62,547 nucleotides of DNA, taken from NCBI GenBank assembly GCA_003485325.1, contig DMZI01000016.1, positions 1 to 62,547 of the forward strand. The letters run 5' to 3'. The notes under the pieces are model-generated. The model had not been told where the DNA came from and did not search any database. It saw only the letters and a program-made list of their open reading frames with translations. The position numbers were made by a program, and so were the translations under genes. Positions 34,499 to 44,756 of the stretch are shown piece after piece. The DNA comes from Desulfotomaculum sp. Its GTDB lineage: Bacteria; Bacillota; Desulfotomaculia; Desulfotomaculales; Nap2-2B. How positions within the stretch are numbered: the first letter of the stretch is position 1; every line of letters begins with the position of its first letter.

Positions 34499-34783
34499 AT
34501 GACTAAATATTCATTACAGGTGTATCTTCATAATATCAAGGAAGAAATGCTTGATGTCAACGAGTTAGAAGTACATCCTGAAATAATTGAGAAGCTCAGC
34601 GAGTTAGGTATTGTGGAAGTTATCGACGGATGTATCGGCCCGGAAAATTTGTACCGGGTGAGGAAAATCATCAGGTTAAAAAGTTCTTTAAGCTTGAACT
34701 GGCAGGGCGCGGCTATTATTCTCGATCTTCTTGAACAAATTGAAAAGCTCCAGGAAGAGATTGAACAACTTAGAAAAAGGTGA
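34499..34783 (+). CDS. cbpM: CbpM-like chaperone modulator (MerR-like fold)
   Basis: 94 residues with an N-terminal MerR-like helix-turn-helix (HPEIIEKLSELGIVEVIDG), NWQGAAIILDLLE in the middle, and a C-terminal coiled coil. CbpM proteins bind the J domain of CbpA and inhibit it. Six bases after the J-protein stop, consistent with partner pairing. Confidence 0.78.
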   Translation: MTKYSLQVYLHNIKEEMLDVNELEVHPEIIEKLSELGIVEVIDGCIGPENLYRVRKIIRLKSSLSLNWQGAAIILDLLEQIEKLQEEIEQLRKR

Positions 34784-34787
34784 TTTT

Positions 34788-37382
34788 ATGGATATTAACC
34801 GTTTTACACAGAAATCAAGAGAAGCCTTGTCTGCCGCTCAGCAGCTTGCCGCTGAAAAAAACCACCAGGAGGTCGGCCAGAAACATCTTTTGCAGGCGCT
34901 GCTCGTTCAGCAAGATGGGCTGGCGGCACGAATAATTACGGGTTCGGGGGCAGACCTGGCAGCCCTAAAAAGCGGTTTGTCGGGTTTAATGAAAAAGATA
35001 CCTGCTGTTTCCGGCTACGAAGGCGAAATGCGGATCAATGCCGCCCTCTCCAGGGTCCTGGCGCAGGCTGATAAAGAAGCGCAGCTCTTAAAGGATGATT
35101 TTATTAGCGTCGAGCACCTGCTGTTGGCTTTGGCCGAGATGGCTGAATGGGATCTGGGAAACCTTTTTAAGCAGATGGGCATAACCAGGGACAGACTGCT
35201 GAATTCTATGCGCTCCATAAGGGGCAACCAGAGAGTGGAATCTGATAACCCTGAAGAGACATACCAGTCCCTGGAGCGGTATGGGAGGGATTTGACCAGC
35301 CTGGCCGGCGCCGGGAAAATTGATCCTGTAATCGGCAGGGACGATGAAATACGCCGGGTCATTGAGATTTTGTCCAGGCGCACCAAAAATAACCCGGTCT
35401 TAATCGGCGAACCTGGAGTCGGTAAGACAGCCATTGTGGAGGGACTGGCCAGAAGGATCGTTGCCCGGGATGTTCCCGAGGGGTTGAAGGAAAAGAAGTT
35501 AATTTCTATTGACATGGGAGCGCTGATTGCAGGCGCCAAATACAGGGGTGAATTTGAGGAAAGGCTGAAGGCGGTATTGAAAGAAGTTCAGGAATCTTCA
35601 GGAAGAGTAATCCTTTTTATAGATGAGTTGCATACTGTTGTAGGCGCAGGGGCTGCGGAGGGCGCAATGGATGCCGGGAACCTGCTCAAGCCGATGCTTG
35701 CGCGCGGCGAATTACGGTGTATTGGGGCGACAACCATTGATGAGTATAGAAAGCACATCGAAAAGGACGCAGCTTTGGAAAGGCGCTTCCAGCCTGTTCT
35801 GGTAAACCCCCCTTCGGTCGAGGATACTATTTCTATCCTGCGCGGCTTAAAGGAACGGTATGAAGTTTTTCACGGCGTCAGAATTCAGGATTCCGCCCTG
35901 GTGGCTGCCGCAGTTCTATCGGACCGGTATATAACAGACCGTTTTCTTCCCGATAAAGCCATTGATCTGGTAGACGAAGCCACCGCCCGCCTGCGCACGG
36001 AAATTGACAGCATGCCCACGGCGCTGGACGAGGTAAACCGGCGAGTTATGCAGCTTGAGATTGAGAAAGCCGCCTTGAAAAAAGAAAAGGATCAGGGTTC
36101 CCAGGAGCGCCTGAAAAAGATTGAGGAAACACTCGAGGTTTTAAGAAATGAAGCCGCTGATTTAAAAGCTCAGTGGAATGTTGAAAAACAGGTTATCACC
36201 AGGATTAGGCAGTTCAAGCAGGAAATTGAGGAAACCAGGATGGAAATGGAAAAGGCGGAAAGGGAATATGATTTAAACAGGATGGCCGAACTTAAATACG
36301 GCCGCCTGAATGAACTGGAGAGAAAGCTCAAGGCGGAGGAAGAATCGCTTGCAGGCCAGCAAAAGCATAAGATGCTGCTCAAAGAGGAAGTTGATGAAGA
36401 AGATATTGCTAAGGTGGTCAGCCGGTGGACAGGCATAAACGTAAGCAAACTTATGGAAGGCGAAAAGGAAAAACTGATTCGCCTTGAAGAAATTTTGCAT
36501 GAGCGTGTTATTGGGCAGGATGAGGCGGTAAGCGCAGTCACCGACGCTGTAATCAGAGCGCGCGGCGGCATCAAGGATCCGAACCGGCCGGTGGGCAGTT
36601 TTATCTTTTTAGGACCGACCGGTGTGGGAAAAACAGAACTTGGCCGGGCGCTTGCTGAGGCTCTGTTTGACGATGAACGAAATATGATCCGGTTGGACAT
36701 GTCCGAATATATGGAAAAACATACTGTAGCCAGACTGATTGGCGCACCTCCGGGGTATGTTGGCTATGAAGAAGGGGGGCAGCTTACAGAAGCGGTCAGG
36801 CGGAAGCCGTATTGCGTAGTTCTGTTCGACGAAATTGAAAAAGCTCACAATGATGTTTTCAATGTCCTTCTCCAGATACTTGATGACGGGAGGTTGACAG
36901 ATGGCAAGGGCAAGACGGTGGATTTTCGCAATACTATTATTATCATGACCTCAAATATCGGGAGCCAGGAGATACTCAACCGCCAGGAAATAGGCGGCGA
37001 TTACGATAAAATGAAGGCAAGCGTTTTAGCCTTATTAAGGCAGTATTTCAGGCCTGAATTCTTAAACCGGATGGACGAAGTAATTGTTTTTCATGCGCTG
37101 GAAAGGGAGCAAATCAGGCAGATTGCCATTTTATTATTGAAAAAACTTAACCTGCGTCTTGCCCAGACTATAAATTGCTCCCTGCAATGGGAGGAAAGCG
37201 CCGTAGGTTATCTGGCTCAGAAAGGCTATGAGCCCGAGTTTGGCGCAAGGCCGTTAAAAAGGGTAATTCAACAGGAAGTAGAGACGCAGCTTTCACGAAA
37301 GATAGTCAGGGGAGAAATAAAGCAGGGAGACGTGATTACCTTAAAACATGGGGAAGTAGGCCTTTATTTCGACCTGGCTTAA
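34788..37382 (+). CDS. clpB: Disaggregase ClpB (Hsp100)
   Basis: 864 residues from ATG 34788, right for ClpB. The N domain (1-150) is followed by AAA+ 1 with Walker A GEPGVGKT near 207, a long coiled-coil middle domain (about 410-525), and AAA+ 2 with Walker A GPTGVGKT near 608. A hexameric ATPase that pulls proteins from aggregates together with Hsp70/DnaJ. An upstream in-frame extension overlapping cbpM is rejected. No CtsR box was recognised. Confidence 0.97.
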   Translation: MDINRFTQKSREALSAAQQLAAEKNHQEVGQKHLLQALLVQQDGLAARIITGSGADLAALKSGLSGLMKKIPAVSGYEGEMRINAALSRVLAQADKEAQLLKDDFISVEHLLLALAEMAEWDLGNLFKQMGITRDRLLNSMRSIRGNQRVESDNPEETYQSLERYGRDLTSLAGAGKIDPVIGRDDEIRRVIEILSRRTKNNPVLIGEPGVGKTAIVEGLARRIVARDVPEGLKEKKLISIDMGALIAGAKYRGEFEERLKAVLKEVQESSGRVILFIDELHTVVGAGAAEGAMDAGNLLKPMLARGELRCIGATTIDEYRKHIEKDAALERRFQPVLVNPPSVEDTISILRGLKERYEVFHGVRIQDSALVAAAVLSDRYITDRFLPDKAIDLVDEATARLRTEIDSMPTALDEVNRRVMQLEIEKAALKKEKDQGSQERLKKIEETLEVLRNEAADLKAQWNVEKQVITRIRQFKQEIEETRMEMEKAEREYDLNRMAELKYGRLNELERKLKAEEESLAGQQKHKMLLKEEVDEEDIAKVVSRWTGINVSKLMEGEKEKLIRLEEILHERVIGQDEAVSAVTDAVIRARGGIKDPNRPVGSFIFLGPTGVGKTELGRALAEALFDDERNMIRLDMSEYMEKHTVARLIGAPPGYVGYEEGGQLTEAVRRKPYCVVLFDEIEKAHNDVFNVLLQILDDGRLTDGKGKTVDFRNTIIIMTSNIGSQEILNRQEIGGDYDKMKASVLALLRQYFRPEFLNRMDEVIVFHALEREQIRQIAILLLKKLNLRLAQTINCSLQWEESAVGYLAQKGYEPEFGARPLKRVIQQEVETQLSRKIVRGEIKQGDVITLKHGEVGLYFDLA

Positions 37383-37436
37383 AGATAGACAAAGGATTTT
37401 AGTTTGATTTAATAAAGCGAAACGGGTGATTGGACC

Positions 37437-38195
37437 GTGTTAAGAATTGAAAATTTGAAAGTCAGCTTGGGGGACAGGGAGGTATTAAAGGAAGTTAACC
37501 TGGAAATCAAACCAGGTGAGGTTCATGTTCTTTTTGGCCCGAACGGCTCCGGTAAAACCTCGCTGCTGATGACTCTAATGGGGTTTTCAAACTACCGCGT
37601 GACAGAAGGGACGATTAATTTCAAGGGCCGGGATATAACCGGAATGAGTATTGATGAAAGAGCAAGGTTGGGAATAGGGATGTCTTTTCAACGGCCGCCG
37701 ACAATAAAGGGCTTAAAAACCCGCCAGATGGTTGCCCTGTGCAGTCCGGGCAAGGAGATTCAGTTAGAGGAGATGGCCAACCGCCTAAATTTTGAAAGTT
37801 TTTTAGACAGGGATTTAAATTCCGGTTTCTCCGGCGGGGAAATTAAAAGATCCGAGCTGCTCCAGCTGATGGCGCAAAATCCGGACCTGATTTTATTGGA
37901 CGAACCGGAATCGGGCGTTGACCTGGAAAGCATATCCTTGATCGGCGAAGTGATCAATGAACTTTTAGAGCGCAAACCTGGCAAGGACCACGCTGCGTCT
38001 TCCCGGGAGAGAAGAAGCAAAAGAGCCAAAGCAGGCCTGCTGATTACCCATACGGGATATATTTTAAATTATGTAGACGCTGATGTTGGGCACGTGCTGT
38101 ATGACGGGTTTTTATCCTGCCACGGCAACCCGCGTGAAACTTTGAGGTGCATCCAGGATATGGGTTACCAGGAATGCATGCGCTGCATGGTCTAA
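37437..38195 (+). CDS. sufC: SufC-type Fe-S assembly ATPase
   Basis: 252 residues, ABC ATPase of the SufC type. It has Walker A GPNGSGKT near 35-42, signature FSGGE, Walker B LILLDEPE and H-loop ITHTGY. A basic insert of roughly 15 residues (SSRERRSKRAKA) lies between the D-loop and H-loop, not usual in SufC. It would energise SufB scaffold opening. GTG start with GGGTGA. Pairs with the SufB-like gene that follows; no SufS, SufU or SufE is adjacent. Confidence 0.88.
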   Translation: MLRIENLKVSLGDREVLKEVNLEIKPGEVHVLFGPNGSGKTSLLMTLMGFSNYRVTEGTINFKGRDITGMSIDERARLGIGMSFQRPPTIKGLKTRQMVALCSPGKEIQLEEMANRLNFESFLDRDLNSGFSGGEIKRSELLQLMAQNPDLILLDEPESGVDLESISLIGEVINELLERKPGKDHAASSRERRSKRAKAGLLITHTGYILNYVDADVGHVLYDGFLSCHGNPRETLRCIQDMGYQECMRCMV

Positions 38196-38216
38196 CACAG
38201 AAAGGACAGTGAAGAA

Positions 38217-39437
38217 ATGAAAGGGGCAAGGGAAAACAAACTTCAAAGGGCCCGTGATGCGGTCAAGAAAACAGCTCTTTTCGGCGAAGATCTCGATCTT
38301 GGCCGGTTTATCCACGAGGCGCACTTGCACTCAAATATAAAAGACCTTTCTTCTTTATCAGAGCTTGATAAAAAAGAACTCCTAACCGCCGGGGTAGACC
38401 CGGATATAAAGGGGCGGTCCGGCAGTTTTATGCAGATAGACCACTCGGTTGTACATCAGGATATTTTTCAGGATGGCCTGGAAATTATGAGCACCAGTGA
38501 AGCTCGAGAGAAATACGATTGGCTGGAGGATTACTACTGGCGCGCTGTGGCGGTGGATACGGACAAATATACTGCCAGGGTGGAGCTGCACCAGGAGCAT
38601 GGTTATTTTATCCGCGTCCTGCCGGGTGTTAAAACAGCCTTTCCCCTGCAGGCCTGCCTGTTCACAGCCCAGAATGGGCTGGCACAGGAGGTGCACAATA
38701 TAGTAATCGCCGAGGAAGGTTCGGAGCTGCACATTATTTCAGGATGCGCTTCTTCACATGAAGTAAAAGCCGGCCTGCACATCGGAGTTTCCGAGTTTTA
38801 TGTAAAAAAAGGCGCCAAGCTGAGCTTTACCATGATCCATAACTGGGCCGAGGAATTTGCTGTTAGGCCGCGCAGCGCCACTATTGTTGAGGAAAACGGT
38901 GTGTTTTTGTCAAATTATGTTTGTATGAAGCCGGTTAAAACCCTGCAGATGTATCCCACAACATTTCTTTTGGGGGCAAACGCCGTTGCCCGCTATAACA
39001 CCATCCTGGTCGCCGTGCCGGGGTCATTTATGGATGTGGGATCAAGGGTTTATTTAAAAGCTCCCGGTACAAGGGCGGAAATGATTGCCCGTACTATAAC
39101 TACAGGCGGTGATGTGATCAACCGGGGACACATCGTGGGAGAAGTAGCCGATTCAAAAGGCCATCTCGAGTGCCACGGCCTGATTCTGTCGAAAAAAGGT
39201 CTGATCTATGCGGTTCCGGAACTGGAGGGAAGGGTCTCCGGGGTTGATCTTTCGCATGAAGCGGCCGTGGGTAAGATTGCCCAGGAGGAAATTGAGTACA
39301 TGATGTCACGCGGCATGAGCGAGGGCGACGCTACTGCCGCAATCGTCAGGGGGTTTTTAAATGTAGATATAATGGGGCTGCCTGCCGAGCTGCAGCAGGA
39401 GATAGATAAGACCGTCAACATGCAGGGGATGTTTTAG
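38217..39437 (+). CDS. sufB: SufB/SufD-like Fe-S scaffold protein
   Basis: 406 residues, with the parallel beta-helix core (about 130-370). The helical N-terminal part is shorter than classical SufB (about 470). HEAAVGKIAQEEIEYMMSRG near the C-terminus is the SufB/D signature. With SufC alone this is a minimal two-gene system as found in many anaerobes and methanogens. Its 3' end overlaps a convergent membrane-protein gene by 23 bases. Confidence 0.85.
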   Translation: MKGARENKLQRARDAVKKTALFGEDLDLGRFIHEAHLHSNIKDLSSLSELDKKELLTAGVDPDIKGRSGSFMQIDHSVVHQDIFQDGLEIMSTSEAREKYDWLEDYYWRAVAVDTDKYTARVELHQEHGYFIRVLPGVKTAFPLQACLFTAQNGLAQEVHNIVIAEEGSELHIISGCASSHEVKAGLHIGVSEFYVKKGAKLSFTMIHNWAEEFAVRPRSATIVEENGVFLSNYVCMKPVKTLQMYPTTFLLGANAVARYNTILVAVPGSFMDVGSRVYLKAPGTRAEMIARTITTGGDVINRGHIVGEVADSKGHLECHGLILSKKGLIYAVPELEGRVSGVDLSHEAAVGKIAQEEIEYMMSRGMSEGDATAAIVRGFLNVDIMGLPAELQQEIDKTVNMQGMF

Positions 39438-39915
39438 TTCTTGAAAGGAAGCCAAAAACAGCTCCAAGGAAGAAGACTGACGGGTAAAAAAATGAGGCGG
39501 CAATTGTAACCCAGTAATACAAAGGGATTCCGAGCATACTTGATGAAGGCAGAAGAGTGAAAACCGGCGCCAGTGAAGTGTGCCATACCTGCAGGAGAAA
39601 ATCATACGCGTCAAAAACAAATAAGCGATAGTAGCTGCCTGAAAAGATTCCGGCAATTATAATTAAAGAAAGGATTATTGCGGGAAGCTGACCGAAGGCT
39701 CCGCCGATAAAGGATGAAGCCAACGGCCTGTTTTTATTTGCCGCATGTTTGTATCCGAGTAAGAAGAGAAGCGACAGGTAAATAAGCCAGGTAATAAATG
39801 AAGCGGTTATCAAATTAAGCGTAACCACTGTTAAACAAATAAAGAAGAAGTGAAGCAGATATAAAAACAGAATGGTTCGGAGATCCACATAATTTCGGAA
39901 TGGAAGACCGGGCAT
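39415..39915 (-). CDS. Hypothetical four-helix membrane protein
   Basis: 166 residues with about four hydrophobic segments (13-35, 38-55, 70-95 and 128-155). No family recognised. It lies six bases downstream of the papain-like protein gene and is likely cotranscribed. ATG with a GGGGGTAACACC site on the minus strand. Confidence 0.65.
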   Translation of the reverse strand: MPGLPFRNYVDLRTILFLYLLHFFFICLTVVTLNLITASFITWLIYLSLLFLLGYKHAANKNRPLASSFIGGAFGQLPAIILSLIIIAGIFSGSYYRLFVFDAYDFLLQVWHTSLAPVFTLLPSSSMLGIPLYYWVTIAASFFYPSVFFLGAVFGFLSRTKTSPAC

Positions 39916-39921
39916 GCGGTG

Positions 39922-40536
39922 TTACCCCCTTGAATAACAAATTACGTCAATAAGGGAGCTTTTTAAAAGCGAATCAGGAAGAATCCAGTATTCCTTTGCC
40001 GATTCAAGATTTATTCCCTGACGCAAATAGGAATGATAGATTAATTTTGTGCAGTACCAAAGTCCGTCTTCTTTTCGCGGGGCAAGAATAAAAAAAGGTT
40101 TTCCGGTTTGAGAAAGAGCATAATCAACTGCAGCCTTTTTTTGCCCTGAACCGGCCTTTACCCTTAAGATGGCAGCCCAATCGTAATTATAATAATCTTG
40201 AGCCTCCGTAAGATAAACTCCGCTGCTGGCGCCCATATCTACAACCTGGTTATCCCCTGCGTATAGACCGGCGTGTGTGAAAATACCGTAAGAGCTTCCA
40301 TGGTTGCCGCCCAGTAAAATGTCTCCCGGCTCAAGAAGAGAAAGGTCGAGTTTATTAAGTCTTCCCTGGAACTCACCGCTTCCAAACTCGCCTCTTCCGG
40401 CGGCGGCAAGGGCAAGGACTAACAGAGACGGGGTTTCTCCCTGAACAACAGCAAGGTCCTGCTTTTTCTGAGCTTCTTTGAACACAAGCATAAGGAAAAG
40501 AAGCAGAAGAACAATCGCGGCGATCAGTTTGCGCAT
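39922..40536 (-). CDS. Exported YiiX/NlpC-P60-like cysteine hydrolase
   Basis: 204 residues with an N-terminal signal or anchor (1-20). The domain (about 65-200) has the GDILLGG start, THAGLY (candidate catalytic His) and WYCTKLIYHSY (candidate catalytic Cys). That order is the permuted NlpC/P60-type fold of the YiiX group. It probably acts on amide or ester bonds at the cell envelope. Upstream partner of a small membrane protein. Confidence 0.75.
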   Translation of the reverse strand: MRKLIAAIVLLLLFLMLVFKEAQKKQDLAVVQGETPSLLVLALAAAGRGEFGSGEFQGRLNKLDLSLLEPGDILLGGNHGSSYGIFTHAGLYAGDNQVVDMGASSGVYLTEAQDYYNYDWAAILRVKAGSGQKKAAVDYALSQTGKPFFILAPRKEDGLWYCTKLIYHSYLRQGINLESAKEYWILPDSLLKSSLIDVICYSRG

Positions 40537-40631
40537 ATCATTTTACTGTGAGGCATCTTATTATTTCCGTCAACTCCTAAGATCCTGTTTTGTTTTCCGA
40601 AGATATTTTGCACTGTTTACTTCTTATTATT

Positions 40632-41592
40632 TCAACTTATTTCAACGAATTTATCTACCAAAAAGGGATCAAACTGAGTTCCTGAATACCGGTAAAGTTC
40701 TGCGATCGCGTTCTCGGGGGGCAGCGCTTTTCTGTAAGGTCTGTCGGAAGTCATCGAATCATAGGTGTCCACTATGGCCATAATCCGGCATTCAAGAGGT
40801 ATTTCTTCCCCTTTCAGGCCGAAGGGGTATCCCTCACCATTCCACCATTCATGGTGTTTCAGTATCCAGTAGCTATTCTGACCAAATCCGGTGTGGACTG
40901 AACAATCCTGTGTCCGATTTCACTGTGGCGGTGAATTTCAGCAAGTTCATCGGGAGTCAGAGGACCCTGCTTAAAAAGGATATTCTCCGGTATGCCTACT
41001 TTGCCGATATCGTGAAATTGGGCTAAGAGATACATGTCTATAATTTTTCCATTGGGCAAATCTATAACTTCAGCCACGTTTTAAATCAAGACCTGAAGAC
41101 GGTCTACATGGCCTTCAGCAATGAAATCTCTCATCTCCAGCGATTTCATCAGTGTCCGGATTACTTCGCTGCGGGTGGAATGGTTGCTATACAGCTTTTC
41201 CTGATACATTTTATTGTCGGCTTCTTTGAATAAGTCTGTTGCGCTGACCTTTTTACCATTGCTGACTGCGTAACCAATTGAAATACTCAAATAGCATTCA
41301 GGGTTTTTTCACTGTGTTGGGAAACATTTTGCCTTATCCTCAGGCAGGCTTTTTCTACAGCCTTGCTGTCGCAGTTCAATAAAAGAACGGGAAACTCGTC
41401 GCCGCCGATGCGGGACACCACATCTTCAGCCCGGAAGGAAGACCTGATTGCTTCGGCGGCGGATATTATCAGGGCGTCTCCGGCGCTATGCCCCCGCGTG
41501 TCATTAATAAATTTAAGTCCGTCAACATCACAGACTATTATATCGATTAAAGGGAAGCAGGGTGAACCAATTGCAAAGATTGCAAAGATCAT
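40632..41592 (-). pseudogene. GGDEF plus HD-GYP signalling protein, broken
   Basis: Four frames are needed. The GGDEF part (41592-41287) has DGLKFINDTRGHSAGDAL and GGDEFPVL. The next piece (41290-41081) holds the GGDEF end and start of HD. Then FHDIGKVGIPENI (41077-40859), and finally HHEWWNGEGYP to the end (about 40855-40632). At least three frameshifts or stops separate them and the N-terminal sensor is absent. A dead c-di-GMP enzyme. Confidence 0.82.
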
Positions 41593-41670
41593 AACAATTT
41601 TAAGGATTTTTTTATTTATCCATAAGTTATAGTTTTTCGGGCATAAATATTTATGATGTTGTAATTAGAG

Positions 41671-42522
41671 TCCATCCGGCCAGGGATGATAAAATTCTAA
41701 CTTCCTGGAACGGCCTGATGATCGCCGCGCTGGCGAAAGGGTCCTCAGTATTAAATTCTGCGGAAGAAAAAATGCTTCCGTAAGGGCTGCCGGCTTTATT
41801 TTGAAAAACCTGCGTGACGAAAAAGGATGTCTGCTGGCCCGTTACCGCAATGGTGAATCGGCGTTAAAAGCTTACCTGGACGATTATGCGTTTTTTATCT
41901 GGGGCTTGCTTGAACTTTACGGCGCAACCTTTGAAGCGTCCTATTTGGAAAAGGCTTTGGCGCTCACGGATCAGAGATCTCTTTTGGGATGCGGATTCCG
42001 GAAGTTTTTTCTTTACCGGGAACGACGCAGAGGCTTTAATCAACCGCCCCAAGGAAATATATGACGGAGCCATGCCTTCCGGGAATTCTGTGGCGGCGTA
42101 TATCCTATCCCGTTTGGCTTTGTATACCGGAAATCAGCGTTACAGGGATCTTTCCTGGAATCAGATGCGCAGCTTTGCCGGGAAAGTCAGCGAGCACCCT
42201 GCCGGTTATACCTTTTTACTGACCGCCTGGCAATTTGCCCTCTGGCCTCCCAGGCAAATAATTGTTGTAGCCGGGGGGAAAAATAATGAGGCAAAAGAAT
42301 TCCTGGACCCTTTGAAAAAAAATTTTGCCTAAGCGGTCACAACTTTCTTTTAATGAGGAAGAAAACAAGGAATTGCTGTTGGCAGTTTCTTACCTGGGTA
42401 ATTACCGGGCAATGAATGGTAAGACCACGGCATATCTGTGTGAAGATTATTCCTGCCGGGAACCTGTTACTGAGCCTGGCAACCTTCTTAAAATAATCAA
42501 AGCAAAACCATCAATGATCTAA
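41671..42522 (+). pseudogene. YyaL/DUF255-family protein, broken C-terminal part
   Basis: Joined frames read DDKILTSWNGLMIAALAKG, then LKNLRDEKGCLLARYRNGES and YLDDYAFFIWGLLELY (41801-42064). A second frame gives FFFTGNDAEALINRPKEIYD and PSGNSVAAYILSRLALYTG (to 42332), and a third TAYLCEDYSCREPVTEP (to 42522). This is the six-hairpin-glycosidase-like half of the YyaL family; the thioredoxin-like N-terminal half is missing and there are at least three frameshifts. Confidence 0.82.
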
Positions 42523-42575
42523 AGACGTACCGGACAGAGTTGTTCAAATCATAAAGAAGAAAGGTTGGGAATTAG

Positions 42576-44327
42576 ATGAGCTGGGTGCAAACCATTAATC
42601 CTTCCGGAAATTTGGCCGTTTCCGCTTTAATTGCCGCTATCCCTATTTTGTTTTTTCTTTTTGCTTTGGCAACTTTGCGAATGAAGGCCCATCTTGCCGC
42701 TCTTTTTACCGTTGCCCTGGCAATTCTGGTTTCTTGCGCATTTCACGGTATGCCGGTTAAGTTTTCTGTTCTGTCTGTTTTTTACGGCGCTCTGTTCGGA
42801 TTGTGGCCTATTGGATGGATTGTTTTAACGGCTGTTTTTTTATACAACCTGACGGTGCGGACGGGGCAGTTTGAAATTATCAGAGGATCAATTACCTCTA
42901 TTACGAATGACCGGAGGCTGCAGGCGCTTCTGATTGCTTTTTCCTTTGGTGCTTTTCTTGAGGGAACTGCGGGCTTCGGGACTCCGGTGGCCATTACAGC
43001 CGCAATGCTGGTCGGCCTCGGTTTTAACCCTTTATATGCGGCCGGCATCTGCCTTATTGCCAATACCGCCCCTGTCGCCTGGGGAGCAGTCGGCATACCA
43101 GTTATTACAGCAGGCGCAGTTACAGGAATTGACGCTATGACGATAAGCCAGATGATCGGTCGGCAGCTCCCTTTCCTGTCTTTGTTTGTTCCCTTCTGGC
43201 TGGTCTTCGTTATGTCCGGTTGGAAAGGCGCAAAGGAAATTTGGCCGGCAATTGCGGTCAGCGGAGTTTCTTTTGCTGCAGTGCAATGGTTTTCTTCAAA
43301 CTATTTAAGTCCGATGCTGCCGGACATTCTCTCCTCCCTGACCTCCATGATTGCCCTGGTCCTCTTTTTGCGAGTCTGGCAGCCGAAAAGTATCTGGAAA
43401 TTTAAAGACGAACCGGAGCGGGCGCCTGCAGGAAATGTTGCTGTGCACAGTGCAGCCGCTATTTTCAAGGCCTGGCTGCCGTTTATCATCCTTACCATTC
43501 TAATTGCTGACTGGGGCCTAAGCCCGGTTAAAACACTGCTGGACAGGGTCAATATCCCCATTGTTTTCAGCGCCCTGAACAAGGCAATAATCATCGGCGG
43601 CAAACCTTTGGAGGTTATCTATACTTTCAACTGGCTTTCAGGCACAGGAACGGCCATATTAATAGCGGGGTTAATCACAGCTTTTGTTTTAAGGATAAAA
43701 GCTGCCGAAATGTACAGGATTTTTGCGGATACTTTGAAAAGCCTTCGCTTCGCCCTTTTGACAATAGCTCTGGTACTGGGGTTTTCTTATGTCGCCAACT
43801 GGTCGGGTATGACGCCCACGCTTGGCAAGGCATTTACGGTTGCGGGGACAATTTTCCCCTTCCTCTCAGCTTTCCTGGGCTGGCTGGGTGTATTCATCAC
43901 TGGAAGCGACACTTCTTCCAACGCTTTATTCGCCAAGATGCAGCAGGTCACGGCGCAATCAACAGGGATTAACCCGGTGCTTACTGTTGCGGCAAATTCA
44001 TCAGGCGGTGTAATGGGGAAAATGATTTCTCCACAGAGTATTGTTGTCGGCACGTCTTCTACAGGCCTGACGGGGCGGGAAGGCGACCTTTTCCGGTTTA
44101 CTCTGCCCCATAGTATCTTTTTAACTGTAATTGTCGGATTAATTACGGTTCTTCAGGCTTATGTGTTCCCTTGGATGATCCCTTCTGTTAAAAAGGCTGC
44201 TTTAGTTGCCAGGGGGGCTGCCGGGGGAGGTCCTTTGATTCTGTTTGTTACGGTCATTCTGATCCTGTTCTTAATTTCCCTTGCTTTACACGAGACTATC
44301 CTGAACCCCAGGCTTAAAAGAATTTAA
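42576..44327 (+). CDS. lctP: L-lactate permease family transporter
   Basis: 583 residues with about 13-14 hydrophobic helices. LctP hallmarks include GTAGFGTPVAI near 130, a GTGTAILIAGL segment near 361, and SGMTPTLGKAFTVAG and GVFITGSDTSSNALF in the C-terminal half. Family members import lactate or glycolate with protons. ATG preceded by AGAAAGG. No lactate dehydrogenase gene is adjacent. Slightly longer than the usual 530-560 residues owing to the tail. Confidence 0.92.
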   Translation: MSWVQTINPSGNLAVSALIAAIPILFFLFALATLRMKAHLAALFTVALAILVSCAFHGMPVKFSVLSVFYGALFGLWPIGWIVLTAVFLYNLTVRTGQFEIIRGSITSITNDRRLQALLIAFSFGAFLEGTAGFGTPVAITAAMLVGLGFNPLYAAGICLIANTAPVAWGAVGIPVITAGAVTGIDAMTISQMIGRQLPFLSLFVPFWLVFVMSGWKGAKEIWPAIAVSGVSFAAVQWFSSNYLSPMLPDILSSLTSMIALVLFLRVWQPKSIWKFKDEPERAPAGNVAVHSAAAIFKAWLPFIILTILIADWGLSPVKTLLDRVNIPIVFSALNKAIIIGGKPLEVIYTFNWLSGTGTAILIAGLITAFVLRIKAAEMYRIFADTLKSLRFALLTIALVLGFSYVANWSGMTPTLGKAFTVAGTIFPFLSAFLGWLGVFITGSDTSSNALFAKMQQVTAQSTGINPVLTVAANSSGGVMGKMISPQSIVVGTSSTGLTGREGDLFRFTLPHSIFLTVIVGLITVLQAYVFPWMIPSVKKAALVARGAAGGGPLILFVTVILILFLISLALHETILNPRLKRI

Positions 44328-44341
44328 AATCATTAAAACCT

Positions 44342-44656
44342 CTAACCAGGTCTGCCCAATTTGATCAGCCCCGGTATAATTATTTTTCCGGAAGCGTCAA
44401 TGACATTTTTTGCTTTAAACCTTCCATCAATGGCGCCGCTTGCCTCTGCCGCAATAATCCGCCCGTCTTTAACGGCTACTGTCCCCGAAGGGAAGTAGGT
44501 CTTATCTCCGTCCATAGTTACGACACGTCCGTTAACGATCAGCAAGCCAGCTGTTTCCTGTTTATTTGTAGCTTGGTTCGCCGAAATTCCTGCAGTAATG
44601 CAAAAAGAAAATACGACATGTAAGGCAATCAGGCAGGCTGAGACGGCTTTTTTCAA
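44342..44656 (-). pseudogene. Exported amidohydrolase, N-terminal fragment
   Basis: 104 residues: signal peptide (1-25), then LIVNGRVVTMDGD and VIDASGKIIIPGLI, the standard start of metal-dependent amidohydrolases. It ends at the point where the metal-binding HxH motif should follow, so the catalytic barrel is absent. Truncated remnant. Confidence 0.7.
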
Positions 44657-44756
44657 CAGAATACCTACTTCTTTGCTTAAATTCTGCGAAAAAGCTGGTT
44701 TCTGACCGACGGTTGAATTTGATTCTTATTCCAGATAATAAGTGGCTTTGAAAAAG

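Noticed and set aside
35015..36700. Minus-strand frames of 174-176 codons opposite clpB
   Set aside because: Antisense shadows; Ser-rich, no start signals.
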